Positions 1-8,109 of a DNA stretch of 47,230 bases are shown in pieces. The translations under genes and the position numbers were made by a program. Numbering within the stretch: the stretch's first letter is position 1; each line of letters opens with the position of its first letter. The stretch is from Campylobacterales bacterium (GTDB lineage Bacteria > Campylobacterota > Campylobacteria > Campylobacterales > QNZT01): the NCBI GenBank assembly GCA_027084135.1, contig JALWLO010000074.1:1-47230 (forward strand). Reading direction: 5' to 3'. The notes under the pieces are model-generated. The model made no database searches. It saw only the letters and a program-made list of their open reading frames with translations, and was not told the DNA's origin.

Positions 1-1
1 C

Positions 2-1129
2 CCAAAAGAGGAAGAGGGTGGATTAAATAGGGTTTTAAGGATAGATATTAACTCCTGGAGATATAGCAGTATCAAGACAAAAGGATCAAATCCACACTCG
101 ATCGATAGAGCCGGAGATAGTGATAGGTTTTATGTCAGAACGCAAGGGTCTAAAAGCTTTGATGTCGTAAATTTCAAGACTAGAGAAGTTAAAACCATAG
201 ATCTTTACGGTGATACACCAAGATCGATAGGTGCTACAAACCTAAAGTATCATATACAACTCCTACCTGCAAAATATCGCCCTTTGATATACATTATTGA
301 TACGGATAACGACAAGATCATAGGTAGAGTAGGAGATGACTTCAACTTCTACGAATCAACCGCAAACGGTCACACCGGATGGCTAGATAGTAAACACTTT
401 GTATTGGTCGATAGAGTCAATAAAAGGCTATCGGTATATGAAGTGATAGATCACGGCGAATCATTGGATTTTGAGAAGACTCAGACAATAGATATGCAAA
501 CTTCATATCACGGCATTATGAGAGTAGAAAATGTTAAAAATAGTGAAGATTTATATACATTTTACGGCATGGGCGAGGGAGATATTGAAGATGGTATTCC
601 TCCATTTGTTGTGAAATTCAAGTTTGACCCGACTCATGGAAAACTTAAAAAAGTGGCAAAAACATATCTTAGATTTAGTACTAAAAAAGTAAACGGTATC
701 ACCCCACAAACACATCACGCCGGTATCAGTCCAAACGGTGTAGAACTATTTGTACCAACTACCGATGGGAAGCTATATATATTGGATAGATTTTCTATGA
801 AGATCAAAAAGATCTTAAAAGTCGGGTTGGGAGCTGGTCATGTTTACTTCTCAAAGTCTAAAAATTTAGCGATAGTATCAAACCACGATGCACCGTTTGT
901 ATCTGTTATAGATTTGGATAGTTTTGAGCTTATTAAGAATATCAAAATCACTGATAAAAAGTTTGAGAAACACCAACTTCAACCTCATACATCATACATC
1001 AGTCGTACAGGCAGATACTTTTATACCTTTTCAACAGCCGATGGAGACTTTTTAAGGATCGATCTTGATAGATTGGAGGTCAAAGATAGACTCCATGTCG
1101 GAGGAGCTCCTGAACAGGGGCACAGCTAA
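2..1129 (+). CDS. YVTN/cytochrome-D1-like beta-propeller protein, 5' truncated by window edge
   Basis: The tracked ORF starts at a TTG at 284, but the same frame is open upstream to base 2 and encodes sensible sequence (for example RAGDSDRFYVRTQG), so the start lies outside the window and the TTG is not the true start. Repeated blade-like units are visible: IYIIDTDNDKIIGRV, LYILDRFSMKIKKILKVG, VSVIDLDSFELIKNIK and LRIDLDRLEVKDRLHVGG. These alternate an 'I-D-x-x' strand with a 'K-I-I-V-G' strand, as in YVTN/YncE-type seven-bladed propellers. Such proteins are usually periplasmic or surface-bound and often sit near respiratory or metal-handling genes. No substrate can be assigned. It converges on purF, and the two stop codons share one hairpin. 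Confidence 0.75.
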   Translation, partial: PKEEEGGLNRVLRIDINSWRYSSIKTKGSNPHSIDRAGDSDRFYVRTQGSKSFDVVNFKTREVKTIDLYGDTPRSIGATNLKYHIQLLPAKYRPLIYIIDTDNDKIIGRVGDDFNFYESTANGHTGWLDSKHFVLVDRVNKRLSVYEVIDHGESLDFEKTQTIDMQTSYHGIMRVENVKNSEDLYTFYGMGEGDIEDGIPPFVVKFKFDPTHGKLKKVAKTYLRFSTKKVNGITPQTHHAGISPNGVELFVPTTDGKLYILDRFSMKIKKILKVGLGAGHVYFSKSKNLAIVSNHDAPFVSVIDLDSFELIKNIKITDKKFEKHQLQPHTSYISRTGRYFYTFSTADGDFLRIDLDRLEVKDRLHVGGAPEQGHS

Positions 1130-1146
1130 GAGGATACTCTCTTAGC
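1125..1146. terminator. Shared hairpin over two convergent stop codons
   Basis: GCTAAGAG and CTCTTAGC form an 8-bp perfect stem around a 6-nt loop. The hairpin contains the stop codon of the beta-propeller gene (1127-1129) and that of purF (1142-1144 on the other strand). It has no T-run on either strand, so classic intrinsic termination is uncertain. It may serve as an mRNA 3'-end stabiliser for both transcripts. Confidence 0.55.
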
Positions 1147-2479
1147 AGATAAAGTACTCTCCGTCAAAGCTAACGAGAGAGTAGTTTCTATCATGCCCTA
1201 AACTCTCCTTTAATCCTTCGATGGACAAAAAGGATAGACTATCCGCACCGATATACTCTCTTATCTCTTCATCACTCATGTTGGCACTGATAAGCTCTTC
1301 ATAACTTGGCGTATCTATACCGTATTTGCACGGGTGCTTGATCTGTGGAGAAGCTAGCTTCATATGCACCTCTTTGGCGCCGGCATCTTTGAGCATCTTC
1401 ACGATCTGCTTAGATGTCGTTCCTCTCACAAGTGAGTCATCTATGATCACCACCCTTTTGCCCTTGATTACCTCTTTGATGGGTGAGAGTTTAAGCCTTA
1501 CCTTGAGATCCCTCATCTCTTGGATCGGCTCTATAAAGGTTCTACCGACATAGTGATTTCGCACGATACCGTTCTCAAAAGGTATGCCGCTCTCTCTCGC
1601 ATACCCCAAAGCCGCCGCTACACCGCTATCTGGTACCGGGAGTACGATATCGGCTTCGACAGGATTTTCTTGTGCGAGTCTTTTTCCCATCTCCAGTCTT
1701 TTTTCATAAACATTTTTACCGTCTATCACGCTATCGGGTCTTGCAAAGTAGATATACTCAAAGGCACAGGGTCTGGGTTCACTCTCATATAGTTGGATAG
1801 ACTCCGGTTCCTTACCCTTCTCAAATATCAGCATCTCACCCGGTCTTACATCTCGTACAAAATCAGCTCCGACAAGATCAAAGGCACAAGTCTCGCTCGC
1901 TACGATATATCCGCCGTTTGGAAATTTTCCAAGAGACAAAGGTCTAACCCCATATTTATCTCGTATAGCAAACATCTTTTTTCTACTCTGTATCACAAAG
2001 CAGTAGGCACCCTTGATATCCTCTAGTGCCTCTATGATCCGCTCTTGAAGGGTCGGCTTTTGGCTTCGTGCGATAAGATGGATGAGATTTTCGGTATCCA
2101 TCTCCGACTGGAAAATGGCACCCTCATTGATAAGTTTTTCTCTTATCTCATTTTTATTGATGAGATTTCCGTTATGGGCGATAGAAATTTGACCAAGTTT
2201 ATAGTTTGCCATGATAGGCTGAGCATCTACTACCGATTTGCTACCAGCCGTTGAGTATCTATTGTGTCCTATCGCCATAGAGCCTTTGAGATAATCAAAG
2301 TTCTCCTCATCCATAAAGACTTCAGTTACAAGCCCTTTTCTCTTTCTCGTTCTGATCGTACTACCGTCACTTGCACTGATACCGGTTGCCTCTTGACCGC
2401 GATGCTGCATCGCAAAAAGCGCATAATATGCCACTTTGGAAGCATTTTTTACATTAAATACACCCACTACCGCGCACAT
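1142..2479 (-). CDS. purF: Amidophosphoribosyltransferase
   Basis: PurF commits PRPP to purine synthesis by making phosphoribosylamine with glutamine-derived ammonia. The protein has 445 aa, typical for the family. It begins MCAVVGVF, so Cys2 becomes the N-terminal nucleophile after Met removal. The class-II glutaminase signatures AMQHRGQEATGI and GHNRYSTAG are followed by the phosphoribosyltransferase PRPP loop VVIIDDSLVRGTT near residue 345. There is no obvious propeptide. It is the last gene of the trxA-trxB-dapB-purF run, one base downstream of dapB, so translational coupling is likely. Confidence 0.96.
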   Translation of the reverse strand: MCAVVGVFNVKNASKVAYYALFAMQHRGQEATGISASDGSTIRTRKRKGLVTEVFMDEENFDYLKGSMAIGHNRYSTAGSKSVVDAQPIMANYKLGQISIAHNGNLINKNEIREKLINEGAIFQSEMDTENLIHLIARSQKPTLQERIIEALEDIKGAYCFVIQSRKKMFAIRDKYGVRPLSLGKFPNGGYIVASETCAFDLVGADFVRDVRPGEMLIFEKGKEPESIQLYESEPRPCAFEYIYFARPDSVIDGKNVYEKRLEMGKRLAQENPVEADIVLPVPDSGVAAALGYARESGIPFENGIVRNHYVGRTFIEPIQEMRDLKVRLKLSPIKEVIKGKRVVIIDDSLVRGTTSKQIVKMLKDAGAKEVHMKLASPQIKHPCKYGIDTPSYEELISANMSDEEIREYIGADSLSFLSIEGLKESLGHDRNYSLVSFDGEYFIC

Positions 2480-2480
2480 C

Positions 2481-3248
2481 TTAAAGTCCTAAACAGTCTG
2501 TAATATTATAGAGTCCGCTATTTTGAGAGACAAGCCATTTGGCAGCTTTTATCGCGCCCTTCGCAAAGGTATCTCTACTTGTTGCGGTGTGATTTAACTC
2601 GATAAACTCTCCGTCATTGTAAAAGCCGACCGTATGCCTCCCTACGATATCTCCGCCTCGTAGAGCCATCACCGCTATCTCATCCTTGCTTCTCTCTCCG
2701 ATGTTGCCGTCTCTTCCGCTCACTCTCACTTTATCCAGTTCAAGCCCCCTCGCTTTTGCGACATGCTCCGCAAGGGTGAGAGCCGTACCGCTTGGCGCAT
2801 CTTTTTTATATCTATGGTGCATCTCCACGATCTCCGCGTCAAAATCATTCAGCGCTTTTGATGCGATGGATGCCAATTTATTTAAGATCGCCACTCCTAA
2901 AGACATATTGGTCGCATAGAGTATCGGCATCTCTTTGGAAGCGGTTGCCATCAAATTCATCTGATGCGCGCTCAAACCGGTCGTACCGATCACTAAAGGG
3001 GTTGGATTTTTCAGCGCCCCCTCCAAAAGCGCTTCAGTGCCGTCCGGTAGTGTAAAATCTATCACTACCTCACTCTGTTCAAGCATCACATCCACACTGT
3101 TTGTGACCACTATCCCCTCATCTATAGGAAAATCTATCTTCTCTATAGCATGCGCAACACTTACCTTTGCTAGTTCATCATTTTTTAGATTTTCGAGCAA
3201 TAACCTACCGACTCTACCTGTTGAACCGTGTACACCTACTTGTATCAT
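2481..3248 (-). CDS. dapB: 4-hydroxy-tetrahydrodipicolinate reductase
   Basis: DapB performs the NAD(P)H-dependent reduction in the diaminopimelate/lysine pathway, supplying peptidoglycan and lysine. The 255-aa protein starts with a Rossmann nucleotide site ([13 protein letters not shown]). It carries the catalytic signature [16 protein letters not shown] around residues 142-157, with the conserved His-His and Lys of the family. It lies 8 nt downstream of trxB and 1 nt upstream of purF on the same strand. The linkage with trxB and purF is probably transcriptional rather than biochemical. Confidence 0.96.
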   Translation of the reverse strand: MIQVGVHGSTGRVGRLLLENLKNDELAKVSVAHAIEKIDFPIDEGIVVTNSVDVMLEQSEVVIDFTLPDGTEALLEGALKNPTPLVIGTTGLSAHQMNLMATASKEMPILYATNMSLGVAILNKLASIASKALNDFDAEIVEMHHRYKKDAPSGTALTLAEHVAKARGLELDKVRVSGRDGNIGERSKDEIAVMALRGGDIVGRHTVGFYNDGEFIELNHTATSRDTFAKGAIKAAKWLVSQNSGLYNITDCLGL

Positions 3249-3256
3249 CCCCGTCC

Positions 3257-4183
3257 TTAATGTGATTTTGCTACAACTTGAAGTGCCGCTATCGCCCCAT
3301 CACTTGCGGCACAAACCACCTGTTTCGGTGCCTCTATGCGTATATCTCCCGCCGCATATAAGCCCTCGACAGAGGTATTCATCGATAGATCGACTATCAC
3401 CTCTCCCCACTCATTTACCTCGCACAAGAAGCTACCGTCCTCCTGTTTGAGTACTTGATTTTGCACATCCATACCTACAAAGATAAAGACTCCGGGTACC
3501 TCTATGTGCCTCTTGGTACCCTCTTTGGAGATGATATCCACACCGGTAACTCCACTCTCATCACCCAATATCTCATCCACTACGCTATTTAGTACTAACT
3601 CTATTTTGCTATTTGCTTTTACTCTCTCAACCGTATGCGGTGAAGCTCTAAAGCTATCTCTCCTGTGTACCAGATAGACTTTTGAGCAGATATTTGCCAG
3701 ATAGAGAGCCTCCTCCAGTGCGGTATCACCTCCGCCTATCACCACAACTTCTCTATCTTTATAGAAAAATCCGTCGCAAGTAGCGCAGTTGCTTACCCCT
3801 CTTCCATAGTAGGTATCTTCCCCTTTGATACCCGCTCTTTTTGGTTTGCTTCCGGTAGCGACGATCACACTTTTTGCTTCTATTTTGTCGCCGCTCGCTA
3901 AGTGAAGTAAAAAGTGCTCACCCTCTTTGGAAACTCGTTTTACTTCACTCATCTCATGCTTCAAACCAAAACGCATACACTGCTTTGGCCAAGGCTCCAT
4001 CAGTTCCATACCCGTTAAGGGCGCTTCAAAACCGGGATAGTTCTCAATCTCCGAACTTTGTGTGATCTGACCGCCCGGAAGCCCCATCTCATACATCACT
4101 ACATCTTTTAAACCGCCTCTTGTGGCATAAAGCCCTGCTGTGAGTCCTGCCGGTCCTCCGCCGATGATCGCTAAATCAAGCAT
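3257..4183 (-). CDS. trxB: Thioredoxin-disulfide reductase
   Basis: TrxB is the FAD- and NADPH-dependent reductase that regenerates reduced thioredoxin in the cytoplasm. The 308-aa protein has an N-terminal FAD Rossmann motif ([14 protein letters not shown]), the redox-active NCATCDGFF near residue 135, an NADPH-binding [15 protein letters not shown], and a C-terminal YAAGDI motif. All are in the expected order for low-molecular-weight TrxB. It shares the operon with its substrate gene trxA, separated by one small gene for a CXXC-less thioredoxin-like protein. Confidence 0.97.
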   Translation of the reverse strand: MLDLAIIGGGPAGLTAGLYATRGGLKDVVMYEMGLPGGQITQSSEIENYPGFEAPLTGMELMEPWPKQCMRFGLKHEMSEVKRVSKEGEHFLLHLASGDKIEAKSVIVATGSKPKRAGIKGEDTYYGRGVSNCATCDGFFYKDREVVVIGGGDTALEEALYLANICSKVYLVHRRDSFRASPHTVERVKANSKIELVLNSVVDEILGDESGVTGVDIISKEGTKRHIEVPGVFIFVGMDVQNQVLKQEDGSFLCEVNEWGEVIVDLSMNTSVEGLYAAGDIRIEAPKQVVCAASDGAIAALQVVAKSH

Positions 4184-4194
4184 CTCTTCTCCCC

Positions 4195-4635
4195 TTAATC
4201 GATAGTATAAACTTTCGTATCCTGTTTATAAAGTTTTCCTTTCACACGCTTTATCACAAAAACAGAAGGAACTTCATAGATATTAAATCGCTGGATAAAT
4301 TTCAATAGTGTATTCATACCTGATGATATCGGTATGATACTATCTTCTTGTTTAAATCTCTTTTGATAGAGATCGATCGCTATGATGGGGTGCTCTCTCT
4401 TCACTTTTTTTAAAATATCTTGTAGATTTTGCATATTTGAGCTATACACTATCACCGTATAGATCTCCTCTTTCGGTTCAAAGATATCACTCTTGGTATA
4501 AAAGATATGCTCTTTAAAATCAAAAAATTTATACTCTGAAAATTTATAGTTGTAGTATGCAAAGGCTCCTGCGATCATAGCGGCACCGAAAAAGGAGGAA
4601 AATAGAAGCGTTAATGGAGATCGTTTTCGTTTCAT
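4195..4635 (-). CDS. Membrane-anchored thioredoxin-fold-like protein without CXXC
   Basis: I do not recognise a named family. The 146-aa protein has a basic N-terminus and one membrane segment (about residues 8-27, [20 protein letters not shown]), so most of it should be periplasmic. The rest has the outline of a thioredoxin fold: a strand followed by [12 protein letters not shown] where a WCGPC motif would sit, then [17 protein letters not shown], resembling the cis-Pro strand of thioredoxins (compare IPTLLFFKDGELV in trxA next door). No cysteine is present, so disulfide chemistry at this site is excluded. It is 11 nt upstream of trxB. A non-catalytic or TraF/TrbC-like periplasmic role is possible. 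The fold is inferred by eye. Confidence 0.55.
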   Translation of the reverse strand: MKRKRSPLTLLFSSFFGAAMIAGAFAYYNYKFSEYKFFDFKEHIFYTKSDIFEPKEEIYTVIVYSSNMQNLQDILKKVKREHPIIAIDLYQKRFKQEDSIIPISSGMNTLLKFIQRFNIYEVPSVFVIKRVKGKLYKQDTKVYTID

Positions 4636-4636
4636 C

Positions 4637-4663
4637 TAAAAAACAAGGGGCAAAGAACCCCTT
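4637..4663 (-). terminator. Intrinsic terminator/attenuator after trxA
   Basis: Read on the minus strand, AAGGGG-loop-CCCCTT is followed by GTTTTTT. It lies directly after trxA and before the thioredoxin-like gene, only 38 nt apart. trxB, dapB and purF therefore depend on read-through or an internal promoter. The arrangement would give abundant trxA mRNA and less of the downstream genes. Confidence 0.75.
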
Positions 4664-4673
4664 AGTACTACCG

Positions 4674-4991
4674 TTACAGTAGTGAGTCTAATTTATCAGC
4701 AAGAACATCTTTTCCCGCTGCACCTATCATCTGATCGACAAGCTCACCATCTTTGAAAAAGAGAAGAGTCGGTATAGATCTGATTCCATACTGGATAGCA
4801 ATATCTTGCTCCTCATCCGTATTGACTTTTGCGATGGTCGCTTTACCGTCAAAATCCTCTGCCAACTCCTCTATGATAGGAGCTATCATCCTACAAGGTC
4901 CACACCATGGAGCCCAAAAGTCTACAAGTGTGACACCCTTTTTTATCGTCTCATCAAAATTACTGCTATTTAATTCAACATATTTTGCCAT
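4674..4991 (-). CDS. trxA: Thioredoxin
   Basis: This is the small cytoplasmic dithiol protein that reduces ribonucleotide reductase, peroxidases and other proteins. I place the start at 4991 (MAKYVELNSSNFDE), which gives 105 aa, the normal thioredoxin length, and has GGAGAT five bases upstream. The longer tracked start adds 20 unrelated residues that overlap the promoter. The active site is WAPWCGPCRMIAP and the cis-Pro loop is SIPTLLFFKDGE. It has its own promoter (-10 at 5041) and is followed by an intrinsic terminator. Confidence 0.97.
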   Translation of the reverse strand: MAKYVELNSSNFDETIKKGVTLVDFWAPWCGPCRMIAPIIEELAEDFDGKATIAKVNTDEEQDIAIQYGIRSIPTLLFFKDGELVDQMIGAAGKDVLADKLDSLL

Positions 4992-5040
4992 AGTATCTCC
5001 AAATTCATTATTTTCACTATTCACCATTTGTGAACATGGT

Positions 5041-5046
5041 ATTATA
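5041..5046 (-). promoter_or_regulatory. -10 element of trxA
   Basis: A perfect TATAAT on the minus strand (GGGTATAATACC), about 50 bp upstream of the chosen trxA ATG. There is no good -35, only AT-rich sequence, as is usual for sigma70 promoters in this phylum. Confidence 0.65.
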
Positions 5047-5096
5047 CCCAAACTTGATTAATACAATATTAATATATTTTTTAAGCTAGTACTAAG

Positions 5097-6302
5097 CTAA
5101 TGAATAACCGCCTCGATCCTTCTATTTTGCTCTCTTCCTTCAGGTGTATCGTTCGATGCGATTGGGTTTAAGTCTCCCTTTCCTATCGCTTTGATCCTCG
5201 AGGCTTTGATGCCGTAGCTTATCAGCAACTCTTTCACGCTTTGTGCTCTTCTTTGGGATAGATAGAGGTTTTTATCAGGATTTCCGGAGCTATCTGTATA
5301 TCCGACTATATCCACTTTTGCATTTGGATACTTTTTGAGAAAAGCGGCGAACTCTCTTATCTTCCATTGCTGATCAATCGGTACGGTAGCGCTATTTACC
5401 TCAAATCTTATCTGAAGATTTTTTTTAACCGGACAGCCTATCTCATTTACACTAAACCCTTTGGGTGTATTTGGGCACTCATCTTCACTATCATTTACCC
5501 CATCTCCGTCACTATCCAAACTTCTTCTCTTTTTGACTACCCTTTTTGGCTTTATCTTCTCTTCCAAAACTTTCACATCCCTTTTGGTGATCACCGGACA
5601 ACCGCTCGCATCCACACCTACATTTGGAGGGGTATTGGGACAGTTGTCGATACGATCCGGGATACTATCTCCGTCACTATCCATCTCTACTTGTACCGTG
5701 ATCGGACAACCTCTAGCATCAACTCTCGCTCCTAGAGGCGTTCTGGGACACTCATCGTTATAGTCAGCTACCCCGTCTCCGTCACTATCCACCGGAGCAC
5801 TATAGGTCGCCCCTAGAGGCATGGACAAACCGACAAAAAGAGCCGTCTCTCCATCTTGACCCTCGCCCGTTAAAAGATAGATACCTCTAAACTCTCCAAA
5901 AATATTGAGATCCTTGGTGATAGGATAGTAGGCACCGATACCGCCGTCGATAAAAAATTGGCTATCAAAATTTTTTCGAGAATTGAACACATGCTCATAT
6001 CCGCCACCTGCGAAGAGATAGGGAGTTAGTTCATAATTTGAAATGTAGTCGTAAACACCGTCTATATTAAATTGCAGTAGCCCGTCAACACTCTCCCCCT
6101 TTTTATCTATACTGATATAGCCCAACTCCACTCTTGGAGATATCGCTTGTCCGTTATCGAGCTTCAAGCCAAAGACAAATGAGTTCTGATCAAAATCTGA
6201 CCCTGCTCCTAGAGATGTCAAGCCATACTTAAAAGAGGCGACATTCGCTCCAAAGAGGCTAGTGAGAGAAAGAAGCAGAAGTGCGGATAATCTTTTTAAC
6301 AT
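5097..6302 (-). CDS. OmpA-family outer-membrane protein with thrombospondin type-3 calcium repeats
   Basis: The start is best at 6302 (MLKRLSALLLLS), which opens directly into a signal peptide ending near SLFGA; the tracked start adds 13 non-signal residues. Three parts are visible in the 401-aa product. First is an N-terminal beta-barrel of about 160 residues. Then come three TSP3-like Asp-rich loops (DSDGDGVADYNDECP, DSDGDSIPDRIDNCP, DSDGDGVNDSEDECP), each followed by a 'GCP' segment. Last is a C-terminal OmpA peptidoglycan-binding domain containing VDIVGYTDSSG and YLSQRRAQSVKELL. It should tether the outer membrane to peptidoglycan, with the loops binding calcium. The gene is monocistronic. 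Confidence 0.9.
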   Translation of the reverse strand: MLKRLSALLLLSLTSLFGANVASFKYGLTSLGAGSDFDQNSFVFGLKLDNGQAISPRVELGYISIDKKGESVDGLLQFNIDGVYDYISNYELTPYLFAGGGYEHVFNSRKNFDSQFFIDGGIGAYYPITKDLNIFGEFRGIYLLTGEGQDGETALFVGLSMPLGATYSAPVDSDGDGVADYNDECPRTPLGARVDARGCPITVQVEMDSDGDSIPDRIDNCPNTPPNVGVDASGCPVITKRDVKVLEEKIKPKRVVKKRRSLDSDGDGVNDSEDECPNTPKGFSVNEIGCPVKKNLQIRFEVNSATVPIDQQWKIREFAAFLKKYPNAKVDIVGYTDSSGNPDKNLYLSQRRAQSVKELLISYGIKASRIKAIGKGDLNPIASNDTPEGREQNRRIEAVIH

Positions 6303-6406
6303 ATCAGATCCTTTTACAAACCCAAATTTGAGTTGAGTCATCTTGCACTATTTTAACATTTTTGTATTAATATTGAAGTATCGAAATTTATTTAAGGAGT
6401 CTCTAG

Positions 6407-6841
6407 ATGATAAATCTTTTAAAATACCTTTTCCTGCTAATCCTCTTGAATACCACCCTATCGTCTAAATCGCTCGACAAAAGATCACTCGCTTTGGAGA
6501 TGTTAAATACAATGAATAAAAACGGCTATGTTCAAAAGATGATGGATGGGGAGATCTACCAAAGGGTTTCACAAAACCCTCTCCTTGCGGCAAATAGCAA
6601 AAAGGTGATCCGAGTGCTCAAAAAGCATCTCTCATTTAACAAACTCAAACCAAAACTTGCAGCCTACTATGCCAAAGAGCTTAGTACTAACGAGATAAGG
6701 GCATTTACAAAGTTTTGCGCTACAAAAGAGGGGCAGAAGATACTGCTTAAGTTTCCAAAGCTGATCAACATAGGTTCAAAACTCGCGGAGATAGAGCTAC
6801 AAAAGCACTATAAAGAGCTTATCAGTGAAGTGATGAAGTAG
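6407..6841 (+). CDS. DUF2059 domain periplasmic protein
   Basis: A 144-aa protein with an N-terminal hydrophobic signal (LLKYLFLLILLNTTLSS). The C-terminal half matches the DUF2059 pattern LAAYYAKELSTNEIRAFTKFCATKEGQKILLKFP, in which a helix ends in a 'Y-x-x-x-x-[ST]-x-x-E-[IL]' turn followed by 'F-x-x-x-x-x-G-Q-K'. The family's function is unknown; members are secreted or periplasmic. TAAGGAG lies about 8 nt upstream of the ATG. It is divergent from the OmpA gene and convergent with a small Cys protein. Confidence 0.75.
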   Translation: MINLLKYLFLLILLNTTLSSKSLDKRSLALEMLNTMNKNGYVQKMMDGEIYQRVSQNPLLAANSKKVIRVLKKHLSFNKLKPKLAAYYAKELSTNEIRAFTKFCATKEGQKILLKFPKLINIGSKLAEIELQKHYKELISEVMK

Positions 6842-6843
6842 GG

Positions 6844-6996
6844 CTACTTCGCGATAAAGTTTTTACAACCCTTCTCTTTAGTTCCACCGAAGGTTTTCAC
6901 CTCCTTCGCCTCACCGCTTCTTGCTCTCTCATTTCTTTTACACTCATCCTTTTTGATACACTCTTGATTGTTACATCCGATATGTTCAGGTTGCAT
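6844..6996 (-). CDS. Small Cys-containing basic protein, 50 aa, not in ORF track
   Basis: The ORF starts with ATG preceded by AAGGAG eight bases upstream and encodes 50 aa beginning MQPEHIGCNNQECIKKDECK and ending in KGCKNFIAK. Four cysteines (C8, C13, C19, C43) suggest metal or cluster binding or disulfides; there is no signal peptide. It falls below the track's length cutoff. Its stop codon lies 2 nt from the convergent DUF2059 stop. The strong ribosome site and clean fit between two genes support a real gene. Function unknown. Confidence 0.65.
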   Translation of the reverse strand: MQPEHIGCNNQECIKKDECKRNERARSGEAKEVKTFGGTKEKGCKNFIAK

Positions 6997-7017
6997 AATG
7001 ACTCCTTAAGTTTTTTA

Positions 7018-7434
7018 TTATAGCGTTCTTACGATTTCAAGATCTTTAGATATGAAATTTTTGTCGTTTGTTACGATAATATCTGCATCTATTTCTTTGG
7101 CACATACATACTGCATCGCATCCTCATAGTCGATACATATACCATTTACACATAGATCCAACGCTTTTCGGGAAATATCTTCATCAATTGCCACAACCGT
7201 AAAGATATCATGTATAAAATAGATCTTTTCTAAAGCCTCCTTAAAAGAGAAGTCGGCTCTATATTTTAGAATATAAAAAAGAGTCGATAAACTATCGCTA
7301 TTGATATACAACTCACTACTAGCCATATATTTTTGAATTGTACTTAAGCTTACTTTATGCGCCTCTCTTTTGATATCGCATATATCTATGATGATATTTG
7401 TGTCAACATATACATTGTTGATGCTATTGGGCAC
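7018..7434 (-). CDS. PIN-domain ribonuclease, VapC-type toxin
   Basis: The 138-aa protein starts with VYVDTNIIIDICD, the first conserved Asp of PIN nucleases. A central Glu/Asp region (ICIDYEDAMQYVCAKE) and C-terminal IIVTNDKNFISKD supply the remaining acidic metal ligands. VapC proteins cleave tRNA or rRNA when not held by their antitoxin. The start is GTG and overlaps the antitoxin stop by 11 bp in another frame, typical of TA operons. All catalytic acids appear present, so it is probably active. Confidence 0.8.
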   Translation of the reverse strand: MPNSINNVYVDTNIIIDICDIKREAHKVSLSTIQKYMASSELYINSDSLSTLFYILKYRADFSFKEALEKIYFIHDIFTVVAIDEDISRKALDLCVNGICIDYEDAMQYVCAKEIDADIIVTNDKNFISKDLEIVRTL

Positions 7435-7672
7435 TATTTAATGCCTTTTCTATCCTGATTTGTCTGACATCAACATCGACTAAACTACCGGGTGGAACAC
7501 AGCCGACCAATTGCTCCAGCGCTTCAATGCGTTTTTTTCTTTTTCTCTCACGCTTCAATGCTTCTACTGCCTGTTTAACAGTTTCAGTTTGGGTGATTCC
7601 CTCCTCTTTAGCAATATCTTCAATAGTTTGTGCCGTTTCATTATCAAAGATAAAGTTTTTGCGCACGGTCAT
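7424..7672 (-). CDS. Ribbon-helix-helix antitoxin of the PIN toxin
   Basis: I choose the start MTVRKNFIFD at 7672 because AAGGAT lies upstream; the tracked start adds six residues. The 82-aa product has an RHH-type N-terminus (NFIFDNETAQTIEDIAKEEGITQTETVKQAVEAL) for DNA binding, followed by a Lys/Arg-rich helix and a C-terminal tail likely to wrap the toxin. It precedes and overlaps the PIN gene and should autoregulate the palindrome-like site just upstream. Confidence 0.72.
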   Translation of the reverse strand: MTVRKNFIFDNETAQTIEDIAKEEGITQTETVKQAVEALKRERKRKKRIEALEQLVGCVPPGSLVDVDVRQIRIEKALNSAQ

Positions 7673-7690
7673 AACATATCCTTCATGCAT

Positions 7691-7726
7691 ATATTATTTA
7701 TGTATTATACCATAAACATAATATAT
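7691..7726 (-). promoter_or_regulatory. Promoter and probable operator of the VapBC-type pair
   Basis: The minus strand carries an extended -10 TGGTATAAT (-10 at 7704-7709). It is flanked by imperfect inverted arms ATATTATTTATG and CATAAACATAATAT. An inverted repeat around the -10, right upstream of an RHH antitoxin, fits autoregulation. Confidence 0.55.
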
Positions 7727-7809
7727 TTTGCAAATAGATTTGAACCTCAGAAAAATACTATTAACCATCAACAATACCATGGAAAAAATACTAATTTTAA
7801 CTTTGAAAG

Positions 7810-7899
7810 TGGCCGGGAGAGGGGGATTCGAACCCCCGGAGGCTGTTAACCTCAACGGTTTTCAAGACCGCCGCATTCGACCAGCTCTGCCATCTCCCG
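7810..7899 (-). tRNA. tRNA-Ser (UGA anticodon)
   Basis: The minus strand gives CGGGAGATGGCAGAG..., anticodon loop CTTGAAA (anticodon TGA), a long variable arm, the T-arm GGTTCGAATCC and an encoded CCA end. It is 90 nt with CCA, as expected for a class II tRNA. It is the last gene of the Gly-Leu-Cys-Ser run, separated from tRNA-Cys by two hairpins. Confidence 0.95.
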
Positions 7900-7956
7900 A
7901 AGTAGATGAAGTATATCTAAAAACTCTCGACCTTTTTGGTCGTAGCTTTATAGTGA

Positions 7957-7992
7957 CTGAAAAACTATGAGGCTTTGCCTTATAGTTTTGAG
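7957..7992. repeat. Mini-copy of the dispersed palindromic repeat
   Basis: CTGAAAAACTAT, GAGGC, a 3-nt loop, GCCTT, then ATAGTTTTGAG form a near-perfect hairpin. The left arm is identical over 12 bases to the outer arm of the large repeat at 35564, and the right arm is nearly so. It sits between tRNA-Cys and tRNA-Ser, with a second hairpin (CGACC/GGTCG, about 7927-7941) beside it. It may also act as a terminator or processing signal. Confidence 0.55.
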
Positions 7993-8001
7993 ACATTTAA
8001 A

Positions 8002-8076
8002 TGGAGGCGACACCCGGATTCGAACCGGGGATCAGGGCTTTGCAGGCCCGTGCCTTAGCCACTTGGCTATGTCGCC
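8002..8076 (-). tRNA. tRNA-Cys (GCA anticodon)
   Basis: The minus strand reads GGCGACATAGCCAAGTGG..., anticodon loop CTGCAAA (GCA), T-arm GGTTCGAATCC, acceptor TGTCGCC, discriminator T and an encoded CCA. All four stems pair. Confidence 0.95.
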
Positions 8077-8109
8077 GGCTTGGTCACCTCGCATTGCATT
8101 GCTTGATGG

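Noticed and set aside
284-286. TTG at 284 as the start of the first gene
   Set aside because: The frame stays open with coding-like sequence to the window edge, so the gene is 5' truncated instead.
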